A stretch of DNA of 64,000 bases. It comes from Streptococcus sp. (GTDB taxonomy: Bacteria > Bacillota > Bacilli > Lactobacillales > Streptococcaceae). Under the pieces are notes generated by a model, which had not been told where the DNA came from, made no database searches, and saw nothing but the letters and a program-made list of their open reading frames with translations. Shown piece by piece: positions 54,022 to 63,984 of this stretch (within the stretch, counting starts at the first letter, position 1; every line of letters starts with the position of its first letter). The position numbers and the translations under genes were made by a program. The stretch is from positions 55,658 through 119,657 of the forward strand of contig JAUMZQ010000006.1 in NCBI GenBank assembly GCA_030528055.1, written 5' to 3'.

Positions 54022-55002
54022 TTGCAAGAAAATTCGTTAGAAATTCAGTTGCATCATCCAGACGATGCATTTCATTTATTTGGCTCAAATGAGCGCCATT
54101 TACACTTGATGGAAGAAGAGTTAAATGTAACCATTCATGCAAGGACAGAAATTGTCCAGATTTTAGGAGAAAATTCGGATTGTAGAAAAGCCCTTCAAGT
54201 GATTCAAGCTCTTTTAGTCTTAGTAAATCGAGGGATGAGTATTGGAACGCCTGACGTTGTAATGGCTATTAATATGGTCCGTAATGATGAAATTGATAAA
54301 TTCGTAGCCTTATATGAAGAAGAAATTATTAAAGATGCTTACGGAAAACCGATTCGAGTTAAAACGTTAGGTCAGAAAATATATGTAGACAGTATTAAAA
54401 ATCATGACGTTATTTTTGGAATTGGACCAGCCGGAACAGGGAAAACATTTCTTGCGGTAACCCTAGCTGTTATGGCTCTAAAAAGAGGTCAGGTAAAACG
54501 AATTATCCTAACTAGGCCGGCAGTTGAAGCAGGAGAAAATTTGGGCTTTCTACCTGGAGATTTGAAAGAAAAAGTAGATCCGTATCTTAGACCAGTCTAC
54601 GACGCTCTTTATCAAATTTTAGGAAAAGAACAAACAACTCGTTTAATGGAGAGAGAAATCATTGAAATTGCTCCTTTGGCATATATGCGTGGTCGAACTT
54701 TAGACGATGCCTTCGTCATTTTAGATGAAGCACAAAACACGACTATTATGCAAATGAAGATGTTTCTAACTCGTCTTGGTTTTCAATCAAAAATGATTGT
54801 CAATGGAGATATTAGTCAGATTGATTTGCCACGTAATGTTAAATCTGGATTAATTGATGCGCAAGAGAAATTAAAAAAGATTTCTCAGATTACTTTTGTA
54901 CATTTTTCAGCTAAAGATGTGGTTCGTCATCCAGTAGTTGCTGAAATTATCAGAGCTTACGAACCGACATCACTTCCGTCTAGCAACCATGATGAAAACT
55001 AA
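54022..55002 (+). CDS. phoH: PhoH family ATPase
   Basis: This 326-residue protein has an N-terminal KH-like part (about 1-95) and an ATPase domain. Walker A GPAGTGKT is at 135-142, Walker B FVILDEAQNTT near 230, and GDISQIDLPR follows. The start is TTG at 54022, with GAGGAG upstream. PhoH proteins of this kind are linked with RNA metabolism and ribosome maturation, and the next conserved genes (ybeY, era) fit this. The exact activity is uncertain. A terminator begins right at its stop. Confidence 0.92.
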   Translation: MQENSLEIQLHHPDDAFHLFGSNERHLHLMEEELNVTIHARTEIVQILGENSDCRKALQVIQALLVLVNRGMSIGTPDVVMAINMVRNDEIDKFVALYEEEIIKDAYGKPIRVKTLGQKIYVDSIKNHDVIFGIGPAGTGKTFLAVTLAVMALKRGQVKRIILTRPAVEAGENLGFLPGDLKEKVDPYLRPVYDALYQILGKEQTTRLMEREIIEIAPLAYMRGRTLDDAFVILDEAQNTTIMQMKMFLTRLGFQSKMIVNGDISQIDLPRNVKSGLIDAQEKLKKISQITFVHFSAKDVVRHPVVAEIIRAYEPTSLPSSNHDEN

Positions 55003-55026
55003 AAAAGGAGAAATCTCCTTTTTCTT
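55003..55026 (+). terminator. Terminator after phoH
   Basis: AAAAGGAGA pairs with TCTCCTTTT around a 2-base loop, then TTCTT. Confidence 0.8.
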
Positions 55027-55099
55027 GTTCTAGTTATATCGTTGCAAATATATTGATATAAAATAGTTGAAGTATTATTTTTTGTAGGATGGAGTAAAA

Positions 55100-55600
55100 A
55101 TGAAAATCACATATACAATTTCAAAACTAAGCCAAGAAAACGCTGAGACAATAGCTAATCAATGGAAATATGAAGCAGAATACTCTTTTTATGATATGAC
55201 TAGTGATCCAGAAGACTACGAAGAAATAATGAAACCAAATCTGAGAGGGGATAATTATTTCCAAGTTGTTGAACAACAATCTTTGGTAGGATTTTTTTGT
55301 TTATCACCTATTACCAATCAAATAGTTGAAGTTGGTTTGGGATTAAAGCCAGAACTAACTGGTAAAGGGTTGGGAAGAAGTTTTTTGAAAGAAATTGAAG
55401 AATTTTTAATCAAAAACTACTCTTACAATGAAGTTCAGTTATCGGTAGCTTCTTTTAACATTCGAGCATTGACAGTTTATTTAAAATCAGGCTATAAAGA
55501 AATAGACAGGAAAATGGTTGACACAAATCATTCCAATTATGAATTTATTGTCTTGAAAAAATGCTTACCAAACTCTAATATAGAAGTTATTGACAAGTAA
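55100..55600 (+). CDS. GNAT family N-acetyltransferase
   Basis: This 166-residue protein has GNAT signs: EVGLGLKPELTGKGLGRSFL near residues 75-95 with the G-K-G-L-G acetyl-CoA loop, and SVASFNIRALTVYLKSGYKE near 115-134. The acceptor is unknown. It has its own spacer after phoH and lies between two conserved operons, so it is likely an accessory gene here. Its last codons carry the promoter of the next tRNA. Confidence 0.85.
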   Translation: MKITYTISKLSQENAETIANQWKYEAEYSFYDMTSDPEDYEEIMKPNLRGDNYFQVVEQQSLVGFFCLSPITNQIVEVGLGLKPELTGKGLGRSFLKEIEEFLIKNYSYNEVQLSVASFNIRALTVYLKSGYKEIDRKMVDTNHSNYEFIVLKKCLPNSNIEVIDK

Positions 55601-55618
55601 CTCTCTACATGATATAGT
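55590..55618 (+). promoter_or_regulatory. Promoter of the tRNA-Thr gene
   Basis: TTGACA, exactly 17 bases, TATAGT. The -35 lies within the last codons of the GNAT gene, and the tRNA begins 12 bases after the -10. Confidence 0.85.
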
Positions 55619-55629
55619 AGTTGAGTGAT

Positions 55630-55702
55630 GCTGATTTAGCTCAGTAGGCAGAGCGCATCCATGGTAAGGATGAGGTCGCCGGTTCGATCCCGGCAATTAG
55701 CA
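55630..55702 (+). tRNA. tRNA-Thr (GGT anticodon)
   Basis: This is a 73-base cloverleaf. Acceptor GCTGATT pairs with AATTAGC (one G-T). The D arm is GCTC/GAGC, the anticodon stem CATCC/GGATG with loop ATGGTAA (anticodon GGT), and the T arm GCCGG/CCGGC with loop TTCGATC. The discriminator base is A. CCA is not encoded. It decodes ACC and ACU. Confidence 0.95.
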
Positions 55703-55707
55703 TAGTT

Positions 55708-55734
55708 AACCAATCATTTGATTGGTTTTTTTAT
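55708..55734 (+). terminator. Terminator after tRNA-Thr
   Basis: AACCAATCA pairs with TGATTGGTT, then a T-run. Confidence 0.9.
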
Positions 55735-55849
55735 ATTTTGGTATGTTAATTGAGTAAGATTTTGTCTATTTTTAAAAGTTGCCACTCAAATGTCTATAGT
55801 AACCGAGAATGTGGTATAATGTTACTGATACTAGTAAAGTTGGTGTGAC

Positions 55850-56344
55850 ATGTATATTGAATTGATAGATGAAACTGGTCAGGTTTCAAAGGAAATTTTA
55901 AACCAAACACAAGAGATTTTAGAATTTGCCGCCCATAAAATGGGAATAGAAAATAAGGAAATGATGGTGACATTTGTTACAGATGAACAAAGTCATGAAC
56001 TAAATTTAAAGTATCGTGGGATTGATCGTCCAACAGATGTGATTAGTCTAGAATATAAGCCAGATTCTTCTATCTTGATTGATCAGGAAGATTTAATCGA
56101 AAACCCAGAACTCGTTGAGATGTTAGAAGATTTCGATGCTTATATTGGTGAATTATTTATTTCAATAGATAAGGCACATGAACAAGCTAGAGAGTATGGT
56201 CATAGCTTTGAGCGTGAAATGGGATTTTTGGCGGTGCATGGATTTCTGCATATCAATGGCTATGATCATTATGAGCCAGAAGAAGAGGCAGAGATGTTTG
56301 GTTTACAGGAAGAGATTTTGACTGCTTATGGACTTACGAGATAA
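55850..56344 (+). CDS. ybeY: Endoribonuclease YbeY
   Basis: This 164-residue protein carries the zinc motif [11 protein letters not shown] (H-G-x-L-H-x-x-G-x-D-H) near residues 124-134. Also seen are the [19 protein letters not shown] stretch near 45-63 and [13 protein letters not shown]. It acts in 16S rRNA 3' end maturation and ribosome quality control. A TGGTATAAT extended -10 is at 55812-55820. The dgkA start overlaps its end by 17 bases. Confidence 0.95.
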   Translation: MYIELIDETGQVSKEILNQTQEILEFAAHKMGIENKEMMVTFVTDEQSHELNLKYRGIDRPTDVISLEYKPDSSILIDQEDLIENPELVEMLEDFDAYIGELFISIDKAHEQAREYGHSFEREMGFLAVHGFLHINGYDHYEPEEEAEMFGLQEEILTAYGLTR

Positions 56345-56732
56345 TAATAACAAACGCAAATGGAAAAATCGCGATGTCGTATCTAGTTTAGAATTCGCAT
56401 TAACAGGTATTTTCACAGCTATCAAAGAAGAGAGAAATATGCGTAAACATGCTATTTCTTCTGTCTTAGTCATAATTGCTGGATTTGTTTTTCAAGTTTC
56501 AGCTATAGAATGGTTGTTTTTGCTTCTTAGTATTTTTTTGGTGATTTCATTTGAAATTATGAATTCTGCTATTGAAAATGTAGTTGATTTAGCGAGTAAT
56601 TACCACTTTTCTATGTTGGCTAAAAATGCTAAAGATATGGCTGCTGGTGCAGTTTTAGTTATCTCTGGCTTTGCGGTTTTGACGGCTATGATTATTTTTA
56701 TACCGAAAATTTGGAATTTATTTTTTAGATAA
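56328..56732 (+). CDS. dgkA: Diacylglycerol/undecaprenol kinase
   Basis: This 134-residue membrane kinase has three helices and the DgkA signature [15 protein letters not shown] near residues 76-90, with the nearby [13 protein letters not shown]. In Gram-positive bacteria it mainly phosphorylates undecaprenol, recycling the wall lipid carrier. Start at 56328, [15 protein letters not shown], matches homologues; no independent ribosome binding site is needed given the overlap with ybeY. It is followed by era. Confidence 0.93.
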   Translation: MDLRDNNNKRKWKNRDVVSSLEFALTGIFTAIKEERNMRKHAISSVLVIIAGFVFQVSAIEWLFLLLSIFLVISFEIMNSAIENVVDLASNYHFSMLAKNAKDMAAGAVLVISGFAVLTAMIIFIPKIWNLFFR

Positions 56733-56783
56733 AGATGAAAGTCGGAGATGAGTTCCGATTTTCTTATATAAGGAGAAGAAAAA

Positions 56784-57683
56784 ATGACATTTAAATCAGG
56801 CTTTGTTGCTATTTTAGGTCGCCCAAATGTTGGGAAATCAACTTTTTTGAATTATGTAATGGGACAAAAAATCGCCATTATGAGCGACAAGGCACAAACA
56901 ACCCGTAACAAAATTATGGGGATTTATACTACTGATAAAGAACAAATTGTTTTTATAGACACACCTGGAATCCACAAACCCAAAACAGCTTTGGGTGATT
57001 TTATGGTCGAGTCGGCTTACAGCACTCTGCGGGAAGTAGATACCGTTCTTTTTATGGTGCCAGCTGACGAATCTCGTGGTAAGGGAGACGATATGATCAT
57101 AGAACGACTGAAAGCTGCTAAAGTTCCAGTTATTCTAGTGGTGAATAAGATTGATAAAGTCCATCCAGATCAATTATTGTCTAAGATTGATGATTATAGA
57201 AATCAGATGGATTTTAAAGAAGTGGTCCCGATTTCAGCTTTACAAGGCAATAACGTTTCGCGGTTGGTAGATATTTTAAGTGAGAATTTGGAAGAAGGCT
57301 TTCAGTATTTCCCAGATGATATGATAACGGATCATCCAGAGCGCTTTTTGGTTTCTGAAATGATTCGAGAAAAGGTTCTACATTTAACACGTGAAGAGAT
57401 TCCTCATTCGGTTGCTGTAGTTATAGATAGTATGAAACGAGACGAGGAAACGAATAAAATCCATATTCGAGCAACAGTTATGGTTGAGCGAGATAGCCAA
57501 AAAGGTATTATTATAGGCAAGGGTGGTTCGATGTTGAAAAAAATAGGTTCACTATCTCGCCGAGATATTGAAATTATGCTAGGAGATAAAGTGTTTCTTG
57601 AAACTTGGGTGAAAGTGAAAAAGAACTGGCGAGATAAAAAATTAGACTTGGCAGACTTTGGATATAAACAATCAGAATATTAA
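56784..57683 (+). CDS. era: GTPase Era
   Basis: This 299-residue protein has an N-terminal GTPase domain with G1 GRPNVGKS at 12-19, G3 DTPGIHKP near 60, G4 NKID near 123 and G5 SALQG near 153. The C-terminal KH domain contains [19 protein letters not shown]. It binds the 3' end of 16S rRNA during 30S assembly. AAGGAG precedes the ATG. With ybeY and dgkA it forms the typical streptococcal set. Confidence 0.97.
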   Translation: MTFKSGFVAILGRPNVGKSTFLNYVMGQKIAIMSDKAQTTRNKIMGIYTTDKEQIVFIDTPGIHKPKTALGDFMVESAYSTLREVDTVLFMVPADESRGKGDDMIIERLKAAKVPVILVVNKIDKVHPDQLLSKIDDYRNQMDFKEVVPISALQGNNVSRLVDILSENLEEGFQYFPDDMITDHPERFLVSEMIREKVLHLTREEIPHSVAVVIDSMKRDEETNKIHIRATVMVERDSQKGIIIGKGGSMLKKIGSLSRRDIEIMLGDKVFLETWVKVKKNWRDKKLDLADFGYKQSEY

Positions 57684-57802
57684 TTTTAAAACATCTAATC
57701 ATTTTAGATAAATGATTGGGATAATTTCATTGATGGGATGTTGTAGGAAAATAGATAATTATTTGGAGAAATTTGGATTATACAGGAAAGGGAAGCAGCT
57801 AG

Positions 57803-58624
57803 ATGCCAGAATTACCAGAGGTAGAAACTGTTCGTAAGGGATTGAATCGCCTGGTGAGAGAAAAAACAATTCAGTCAGTGGAAGTTCTGTATCCAAATAT
57901 GATTCGAACTGGGGCAGAAGGTTTTAGAAAAAACTTAGCCAATCAAACGATTCATTCGGTAGAGCGTAGAGGAAAGTATCTCATTTTTCATTTATCAAGA
58001 AATGTTCTCATATCCCATTTGCGAATGGAAGGGAAGTATCTTTTTTATACAGATACAGTAGACTACAATAAGCATTTTCATGTGATTTTTCACTTTACAG
58101 ATGGAAGTCATTTGGTTTATCAGGATGTAAGAAAATTTGGGACGATGGAATTATTGGATTCAGAACAAGTGGAGTCTTATTTCTCATCTAAAAAATTAGG
58201 TCCAGAACCTACGAAAAACGATTTTTTACTAGAGCCATTTCAAATAGCTTTGCGAAAATCTAAGAAAGTCCTCAAACCTTATTTATTAGACCAAACTGCG
58301 GTGGTTGGTTTGGGAAATATCTATGTAGATGAGAGCCTGTGGCGCGCGTGTATTCACCCTGCTAGACTGGCTAATAGTCTAAAAGAGAACGAAATAGAAT
58401 GTTTACATGATAGTATTATTTATATTTTGCAGTTGGGCATTCAAAAAGGAGGCTCTACCATTCGAACTTATCGGAATGCTCTTGGTGAAGATGGGACAAT
58501 GCAAGAATTTTTAGCAGTCTATGGAAAAACCGGAGAACCGTGTCCTCGTTGCCAGACTCCAATTGAGAAAATAAAATTAGCAGGTAGAGGGACTCATTTT
58601 TGTCCGAGTTGTCAGGTGTTATGA
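57803..58624 (+). CDS. mutM: Formamidopyrimidine-DNA glycosylase
   Basis: This 273-residue protein starts MPELPEVE, with Pro2 as catalytic nucleophile after Met removal and Glu3 and Lys near 57 (RRGKYL) in place. The helix-two-turn-helix holds GLGNIYVDE near 168, and the C-terminal zinc finger has four Cys (CPRCQTP and FCPSC). It removes 8-oxoguanine and opened purines from DNA. The next gene, coaE, overlaps its stop. Confidence 0.97.
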   Translation: MPELPEVETVRKGLNRLVREKTIQSVEVLYPNMIRTGAEGFRKNLANQTIHSVERRGKYLIFHLSRNVLISHLRMEGKYLFYTDTVDYNKHFHVIFHFTDGSHLVYQDVRKFGTMELLDSEQVESYFSSKKLGPEPTKNDFLLEPFQIALRKSKKVLKPYLLDQTAVVGLGNIYVDESLWRACIHPARLANSLKENEIECLHDSIIYILQLGIQKGGSTIRTYRNALGEDGTMQEFLAVYGKTGEPCPRCQTPIEKIKLAGRGTHFCPSCQVL

Positions 58625-59217
58625 TGGGAAAAATTATTGGAATAACTGGTGGTATTGCCTCAGGGAAATCAACAGTAACTGATTTTTTAAGAAAACAAGG
58701 GTACCAAATGGTAGATGCAGATCAAGTAGTACATGAGTTACAAAAACCTGGTGAGAAATTGTTTCAAGTTCTACTGTCAGAGTTTGGTTCAGACATTATT
58801 CAGACGAATGGTTTTTTGGATAGAAAAAAATTGGGACAGATCGTTTTTGGTGATACTACTTTGCTAACCAAGATTAATCAATTACAAGGTGAGATTATTC
58901 GAGAAGAATTAGCTACGAGATGTCGGCAACTGGCTCAAAAAGAAGAACTGTTTTTTATGGATATTCCACTTTTATTTGAACAAGGATATGAAGATTGGTT
59001 TGATGAAATTTGGTTTATCGATGTCCAAGCAGAAACACAAATTAAAAGGTTGCGACAGAGAAATGATTTGAGTGTGGATGAAGCTAAAAAAAGAATAGCG
59101 AGTCAATTATCTTCTCAAGAAAAAAGGCAACGTGCAGATATAATTATTGACAATAATGGAAAAATAGAAGATACTTTACAACAGGTAGCGATTTTATTGA
59201 ATAGAGAAAGAAGATGA
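58621..59217 (+). CDS. coaE: Dephospho-CoA kinase
   Basis: This 198-residue protein starts at the ATG at 58621, overlapping the mutM stop as ATGA; the ATG at 58624 is equally possible, and the longer frame from 58600 lies inside mutM. The P-loop is GITGGIASGKST, and DADQVVHELQ and MDIPLLFEQGYE mark CoaE. It phosphorylates dephospho-CoA, the last step of CoA synthesis. The pmrA gene overlaps its end, as in pneumococcus. Confidence 0.95.
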   Translation: MMGKIIGITGGIASGKSTVTDFLRKQGYQMVDADQVVHELQKPGEKLFQVLLSEFGSDIIQTNGFLDRKKLGQIVFGDTTLLTKINQLQGEIIREELATRCRQLAQKEELFFMDIPLLFEQGYEDWFDEIWFIDVQAETQIKRLRQRNDLSVDEAKKRIASQLSSQEKRQRADIIIDNNGKIEDTLQQVAILLNRERR

Positions 59218-60428
59218 ATAGTATCATTGAGCAAGTAAATTGGAAATATAATTTATGGATTGCATGGCTAGGTTCATTTTTGACCAGTGCCAGCTTATTT
59301 TTGGTAGTTCCTTTCATATCTTTATATGTGGAAGAGTTGGGAGCAAGAGGGGATGCTGTTGCCTTTTATGCTGGTGTAGCCATTTCTTTGTCTGCTATTA
59401 GTGCAGCCTTACTAGCACCTGTCTGGGGAAATTTAGCTGATCGCTATGGACGTAAAGTAATGATGGTTCGAGCGAGCTTTGTCATGACTTTTACAATTGG
59501 TGGATTGGCTTTCATTCCTAACATAGCTTGGCTCATTTTTTTGCGTCTTTTGAACGGAGTATTTGCAGGTTACATTCCTAACGCCACGGCGCTGATAGCT
59601 AGTCAAACCCCCAAAGATAAATCTGGTTATGCACTGAGTACGTTATCTTCTAGTGTTGTAACAGGCAGTTTGATTGGGCCTTTTGTTGGTGGTTTGTTAG
59701 CTGAGACAATAGGAATTCGAAAGGTATTTCTCCTTGCAGGGATTCTTTTGTTAGCAGTAACTGTTTTTACATTTTTCTTTATCAAGGAAGATTTTCATGT
59801 TGTGAAAAAGGAAGAGCAGATTCCTGTGAAAGAATTGTTTCAAAAAATGAAACATAAAAAAATGCTTTTTGGTTTATTTATTACAAGTATGATTATCCAA
59901 ACGGCAGCTCAATCGATCTCTCCAATTTTACCTTTATATATTCGTAGTTTAGGTCAGAAAGACAATATTACTTTTGTATCTGGCTTGATTGTATCAGCAA
60001 TGGGAATTTCTAGTGTGCTAAGTGCTAGTTTCATGGGGAAATTAGGAGATAGAATTGGGAATCACCGTTTAATGTTGTTAGCTCTAATTTATAGTTTCAT
60101 TATTTATATTTTTTGTGCAAATGCCCATTCTCCGCTCCAATTGGGAGTTCTCCGATTTTTATTTGGTTTAGGAACTGGGGCGTTAACGCCCGGAGTTAAT
60201 TCTATTCTTAGTAAAATTACTCCCAAAGAAGGCATTTCCCGTATTTTTAGTTACAATCAGAGCTTTTATTATCTAGGTGGTGTTATTGGTCCTATGTTTG
60301 GCTCGATTATCGCAACGAGCCTTGGTTATCATTGGGTATTTTATGGGACAGCGATTTTAGTGCTGATTAATTTCATACAAAATTTCTTCAATTTTAAGAA
60401 TTATTTATATACAAAGGATATTTCGTGA
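59214..60428 (+). CDS. pmrA: Multidrug MFS efflux protein PmrA
   Basis: This 404-residue protein has twelve helices. The MFS motif A is [13 protein letters not shown] near 81-93, with the second-half copy [13 protein letters not shown] near 275. Its sequence and place between coaE and rpmG follow pneumococcal PmrA, a fluoroquinolone and dye exporter. Its start ATGA overlaps the coaE stop, and its TGA overlaps the rpmG GTG, so translation is chained. Expression and true substrates cannot be read from the sequence. Confidence 0.9.
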   Translation: MNSIIEQVNWKYNLWIAWLGSFLTSASLFLVVPFISLYVEELGARGDAVAFYAGVAISLSAISAALLAPVWGNLADRYGRKVMMVRASFVMTFTIGGLAFIPNIAWLIFLRLLNGVFAGYIPNATALIASQTPKDKSGYALSTLSSSVVTGSLIGPFVGGLLAETIGIRKVFLLAGILLLAVTVFTFFFIKEDFHVVKKEEQIPVKELFQKMKHKKMLFGLFITSMIIQTAAQSISPILPLYIRSLGQKDNITFVSGLIVSAMGISSVLSASFMGKLGDRIGNHRLMLLALIYSFIIYIFCANAHSPLQLGVLRFLFGLGTGALTPGVNSILSKITPKEGISRIFSYNQSFYYLGGVIGPMFGSIIATSLGYHWVFYGTAILVLINFIQNFFNFKNYLYTKDIS

Positions 60429-60574
60429 GAGTAAAAATCAATTTGAAATGTAGTGAATGTGGTAGTTTGAATTATTTGACGAGTAAAAATAATAAAACTC
60501 ATCCTGAACAAATTAAGGTGTTAAAGTATTGCCCTAAGGAAAGAAAAGTTACCTTACATCTTGAAACTAAGTGA
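60425..60574 (+). CDS. rpmG: 50S ribosomal protein L33
   Basis: This is a 49-residue L33 starting at GTG in a GTGA overlap with the pmrA stop. Sequence pieces [20 protein letters not shown] and [15 protein letters not shown] match L33. Cys9, Cys12 and Cys36 are present, but the fourth zinc ligand of the CPxC form is Glu, so zinc binding may be lost or altered. The neighbours (pmrA, secG) are standard for streptococci. Confidence 0.93.
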   Translation: MRVKINLKCSECGSLNYLTSKNNKTHPEQIKVLKYCPKERKVTLHLETK

Positions 60575-60616
60575 ATTTTGTGATAAAATAGATAAGATTT
60601 TAAGGAGTTTTTATTT

Positions 60617-60850
60617 ATGTACAGTCTATTATTAACAATTTTAGTTGTGTTGTCAATTTTTATTATCATTGCTATCTTTATGCAACCAACTAAGAATCAA
60701 TCTAGTAACGTTTTTGATTCAAGTGCGAATGATTTGTTTGAACGTGCGAAAGCACGTGGGTTTGAGGCCGTTATGCAACGAATGACAGGAGTGATGATTT
60801 TCTTCTGGTTATTGATTGCTTTGATATTGGCTGTCTTATCTAGTAAATAA
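60617..60850 (+). CDS. secG: Preprotein translocase subunit SecG
   Basis: This 77-residue protein has two membrane helices: MYSLLLTILVVLSIFIIIAIF at the start (written here as one helix of about 21 residues) and IFFWLLIALILAVLSS at the end. A polar loop (QPTKNQSSNVFDSS) lies between. It assists SecYE in protein export. AAGGAG precedes the ATG, and a TGATAAAAT box is just upstream. A hairpin terminator follows. Confidence 0.93.
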   Translation: MYSLLLTILVVLSIFIIIAIFMQPTKNQSSNVFDSSANDLFERAKARGFEAVMQRMTGVMIFFWLLIALILAVLSSK

Positions 60851-60884
60851 AATGGGCTCTGACTTTGTCTTAGCCTATTTTTTT
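60850..60884 (+). terminator. Terminator after secG
   Basis: ATGGGCT pairs with AGCCTAT (one wobble), and a T-run follows. Confidence 0.65.
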
Positions 60885-60985
60885 GGAATGACAAAGGATG
60901 ATGAAGGGACTGTTTTATATCGGATATAGGTAGACTTCAAAGGTAGAATCAAGTAACAATAAAAGGATAAATTAGAAAAGAAATC

Positions 60986-63319
60986 ATGAAAACAGAGATA
61001 TTAGAATATTTAGAAAGTAATAAACAAGCTAGTGTGAATGAACTAGCGACTAAACTGAAAAAAGAATCTTCTCAAGACTTTCGAGAATTGGTTAAAGTCA
61101 TTTCTCTCATGGAGAGAAAACATCAGATTCGTTTTAATGATGAAGGACAAATCCAACTTTATCAAAAGAAACAAACAATCACTTTAAAGGGTGTTTTTCA
61201 TGCTCACAAAAATGGTTTTGGTTTTGTGGAACTTGAAGGAGAAGAAGATGATTTGTTTATAGGGCGTAATGATGTTCACCATGCTATTGATGGAGACTTG
61301 GTTGAGGTAGTGGTTACAAAAGTAGCCGATCGCAACAAAGGAACTTCTGCTGAGGCAAAAATTGTTGACATCTTAGAACACAGTTTAAAGACGGTGGTTG
61401 GTCAGCTAGTACTGGATGAAGAAAAGCCAAAATATGCTGGATATATCCGATCTAAGAATCAGAAAATCAATCAACCAATCTATATTAAAAAACCTTCTTT
61501 ACTTCTAGAGGGAACAGAAATTTTAAAGGTCAATATTGAAAAATATCCTAGTAAAAAACACGACTTTTTTGTAGCAACTGTTTTGGATATAGTTGGACAC
61601 ATAAATGACCCTGGAATTGATGTTTTGGAAGTCTTAGAATCAATGGATATTGTATCCGAATTTCCAGAAAAAGTGCTAGATGAAGCTAATTGCATCTCAG
61701 AAAATTTATCCGAACAAGATTACCACAATCGTTTGGATTTGCGAGATGAATTGACCTTTACCATTGATGGAGCAGATGCCAAGGATTTAGATGATGCAGT
61801 GCATATTAAAAGGTTAAAAAATGGGAATTTTGAATTAGGAGTTCACATTGCAGATGTTTCCTACTATGTTAAAGAAGGAACACCGTTAGATAAGGAAGCT
61901 CTAAATCGAGCAACCTCCGTCTATGTGACAGATCGTGTTGTTCCAATGCTACCAGAACGTTTGTCGAATGGGATTTGTTCTTTGAATCCTAATGTGGATC
62001 GCCTTACTCAATCTGCTATTATGGTGATTGATAAAAGAGGAAAAGTAGTAGACTATACGATTACTCAAACCGTGATCAAAACAACTTTTCGAATGACTTA
62101 TAGTGATGTCAACGATATTATCAATGGTGATGAGGAGAAATCAAAACACTATCATCGCATTGTAGATAGTATTCATACAATGGTAGATTTGCATACTATT
62201 TTAGAAACAATGCGTTTCAAACGAGGAGCTCTCAATTTTGATACTAGTGAAGCTAAGATATTGGTAAATAAAGAGGGGCGACCAACAGATATTGTTCTTC
62301 GTCAGCGGGGAATTGCAGAGCGTTTGATTGAATCGTTCATGTTGGTAGCTAATGAAACGGTAGCAGAACATTTTTCTACATTGAACTTGCCCTTTATTTA
62401 TCGAATCCATGAAGAACCAAAGGCAGAAAAGGTTCAAAAATTTATTGATTATGCTACTACATTTGGAATTCGTATATATGGGACAGCTAGTTCCATGAGC
62501 CAAGAAACACTACAACAAATTATGAAGAGTGTAAAAGGAGAGCCTTATGAAGAGGTTCTTTCCATGATGTTGTTGCGTTCAATGCAACAGGCACGTTATT
62601 CAGAAAATAATCATGGGCATTATGGTTTAGCAGCAAAATTTTATACTCATTTTACTAGTCCGATACGCCGCTATCCAGATTTGTTAGTTCATCGGATGAT
62701 TCGTGACTATGGTCATTCAAAAGAAATTGCAGAGCATTTCCAACAAGTGATTCCTGAAATTGCTAGTCAGTCCTCTAGCAGAGAACGGCGTGCAATTGAA
62801 GCGGAACGTGAAGTTGAAGCTATGAAAAAAGCAGAATATATGGAAGAATTTGTGGGGGAAGAATTCGATGGTGTTGTGTCTAGCGTTGTAAAATTCGGCT
62901 TATTTGTAGAACTACCAAATACAGTGGAAGGATTGATTCATGTTACGAATTTACCAGAGTTTTTCCATTATAATGAGCGGACATTGACATTAAAAGGAGA
63001 ACGGTCAGGTGTCGTTTTCAGAGTGGGACAAGAAGTTCGTATCAAGCTAGTTCATGCGGACAAACAAACTGGTGAAATTGATTTTGAATATCTTCCGAGT
63101 GATAGAGATAAGATTGAAAAAAGAGAACAAGAAAGTTATTCTAAAAAGGGGAAGTTTTCAAAAGGAAGAAAAGAAAACCGTCCTGTAAAAGATCAGGATT
63201 CTCTACATAAAAACAAACGGTCTAGAAAAGCAAGAAACAAACACCCATTTTACAGCGAGGTCACAAAGAAAGGAGTGAAACATGGTAAAGGAAGAAGGAA
63301 AAGTCATCGCTCAAAATAA
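60986..63319 (+). CDS. rnr: Ribonuclease R
   Basis: This 777-residue exoribonuclease has an N-terminal winged helix (about 1-60), two cold-shock-type OB folds ([15 protein letters not shown] near 70), the RNB domain with the catalytic Asp cluster [16 protein letters not shown] near 255-270, and an S1 domain ([18 protein letters not shown]) near 635. A very basic tail ends it. It degrades structured RNA and, with SmpB-tmRNA, non-stop mRNA. The smpB gene overlaps its end by 38 bases, tying the two partners together. Confidence 0.96.
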   Translation: MKTEILEYLESNKQASVNELATKLKKESSQDFRELVKVISLMERKHQIRFNDEGQIQLYQKKQTITLKGVFHAHKNGFGFVELEGEEDDLFIGRNDVHHAIDGDLVEVVVTKVADRNKGTSAEAKIVDILEHSLKTVVGQLVLDEEKPKYAGYIRSKNQKINQPIYIKKPSLLLEGTEILKVNIEKYPSKKHDFFVATVLDIVGHINDPGIDVLEVLESMDIVSEFPEKVLDEANCISENLSEQDYHNRLDLRDELTFTIDGADAKDLDDAVHIKRLKNGNFELGVHIADVSYYVKEGTPLDKEALNRATSVYVTDRVVPMLPERLSNGICSLNPNVDRLTQSAIMVIDKRGKVVDYTITQTVIKTTFRMTYSDVNDIINGDEEKSKHYHRIVDSIHTMVDLHTILETMRFKRGALNFDTSEAKILVNKEGRPTDIVLRQRGIAERLIESFMLVANETVAEHFSTLNLPFIYRIHEEPKAEKVQKFIDYATTFGIRIYGTASSMSQETLQQIMKSVKGEPYEEVLSMMLLRSMQQARYSENNHGHYGLAAKFYTHFTSPIRRYPDLLVHRMIRDYGHSKEIAEHFQQVIPEIASQSSSRERRAIEAEREVEAMKKAEYMEEFVGEEFDGVVSSVVKFGLFVELPNTVEGLIHVTNLPEFFHYNERTLTLKGERSGVVFRVGQEVRIKLVHADKQTGEIDFEYLPSDRDKIEKREQESYSKKGKFSKGRKENRPVKDQDSLHKNKRSRKARNKHPFYSEVTKKGVKHGKGRRKSHRSK

Positions 63320-63749
63320 AAAAGCGCGACATGATTACACGATTATTGATACTATTGAAGCTGGCTTGGTTTTAACAGGAACTGAAATAAAAAGTGTGCG
63401 AGCTTCTCGAATTGCTTTAAAGGATGGTTTTGCACAAGTCAAAAATGGTGAAGTATGGTTGAGTAATGTTCACATAGCTCCATATGAAGAAGGGAATATT
63501 TGGAATCAAGATCCTGAACGAAGAAGAAAACTCCTTCTTCATAAAAAGCAGATACGGAAATTAGAACAAGAACTGAAAGGAACAGGAATTACTCTTATTC
63601 CTTTGAAAGTATATCTAAAAAATGGTTTTGCTAAATTGCTTTTAGGTCTTGCTAAAGGAAAGCATGATTATGATAAGCGGGAAACGATAAAAAGAAATGA
63701 GCAAAATCGTGATATTGCTAGACAAATAAAGAAATTTAATTCAAGATAA
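63282..63749 (+). CDS. smpB: SsrA-binding protein SmpB
   Basis: This 155-residue protein has the standard SmpB blocks: [29 protein letters not shown] at the start (two adjoining parts), [10 protein letters not shown] near 66, and the KRERxxx-like basic tail [19 protein letters not shown]. It carries tmRNA to stalled ribosomes. The start overlaps rnr by 38 bases, and AAGGAG lies 7 bases upstream of the ATG. A terminator follows 40 bases after the stop. Confidence 0.96.
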   Translation: MVKEEGKVIAQNKKARHDYTIIDTIEAGLVLTGTEIKSVRASRIALKDGFAQVKNGEVWLSNVHIAPYEEGNIWNQDPERRRKLLLHKKQIRKLEQELKGTGITLIPLKVYLKNGFAKLLLGLAKGKHDYDKRETIKRNEQNRDIARQIKKFNSR

Positions 63750-63789
63750 ATTTCTAATGGAGTGGATGAATTACAAAATTTTAATAAAC

Positions 63790-63829
63790 AAAAACCCTGA
63801 TTTCTAGTTAAGGAAATTAGGGTTTTTTT
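63790..63829 (+). terminator. Terminator after smpB
   Basis: AAAACCCTGATTTC pairs with GAAATTAGGGTTTT (one mismatch), then a T-run. Confidence 0.85.
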
Positions 63830-63984
63830 AATCGTTTTCAAAAAGTAAGCAAATAGTGTAAAGTGTCCAAATAAATTATTGTTTTTTCTATTATATCTCG
63901 ATATTATTAGTTGCTTATTCTATAAAATTTAAGTAAAATAGTTACCATAGGATTATTAAAAGTTTAAAGGGAGATTATAGGAAA

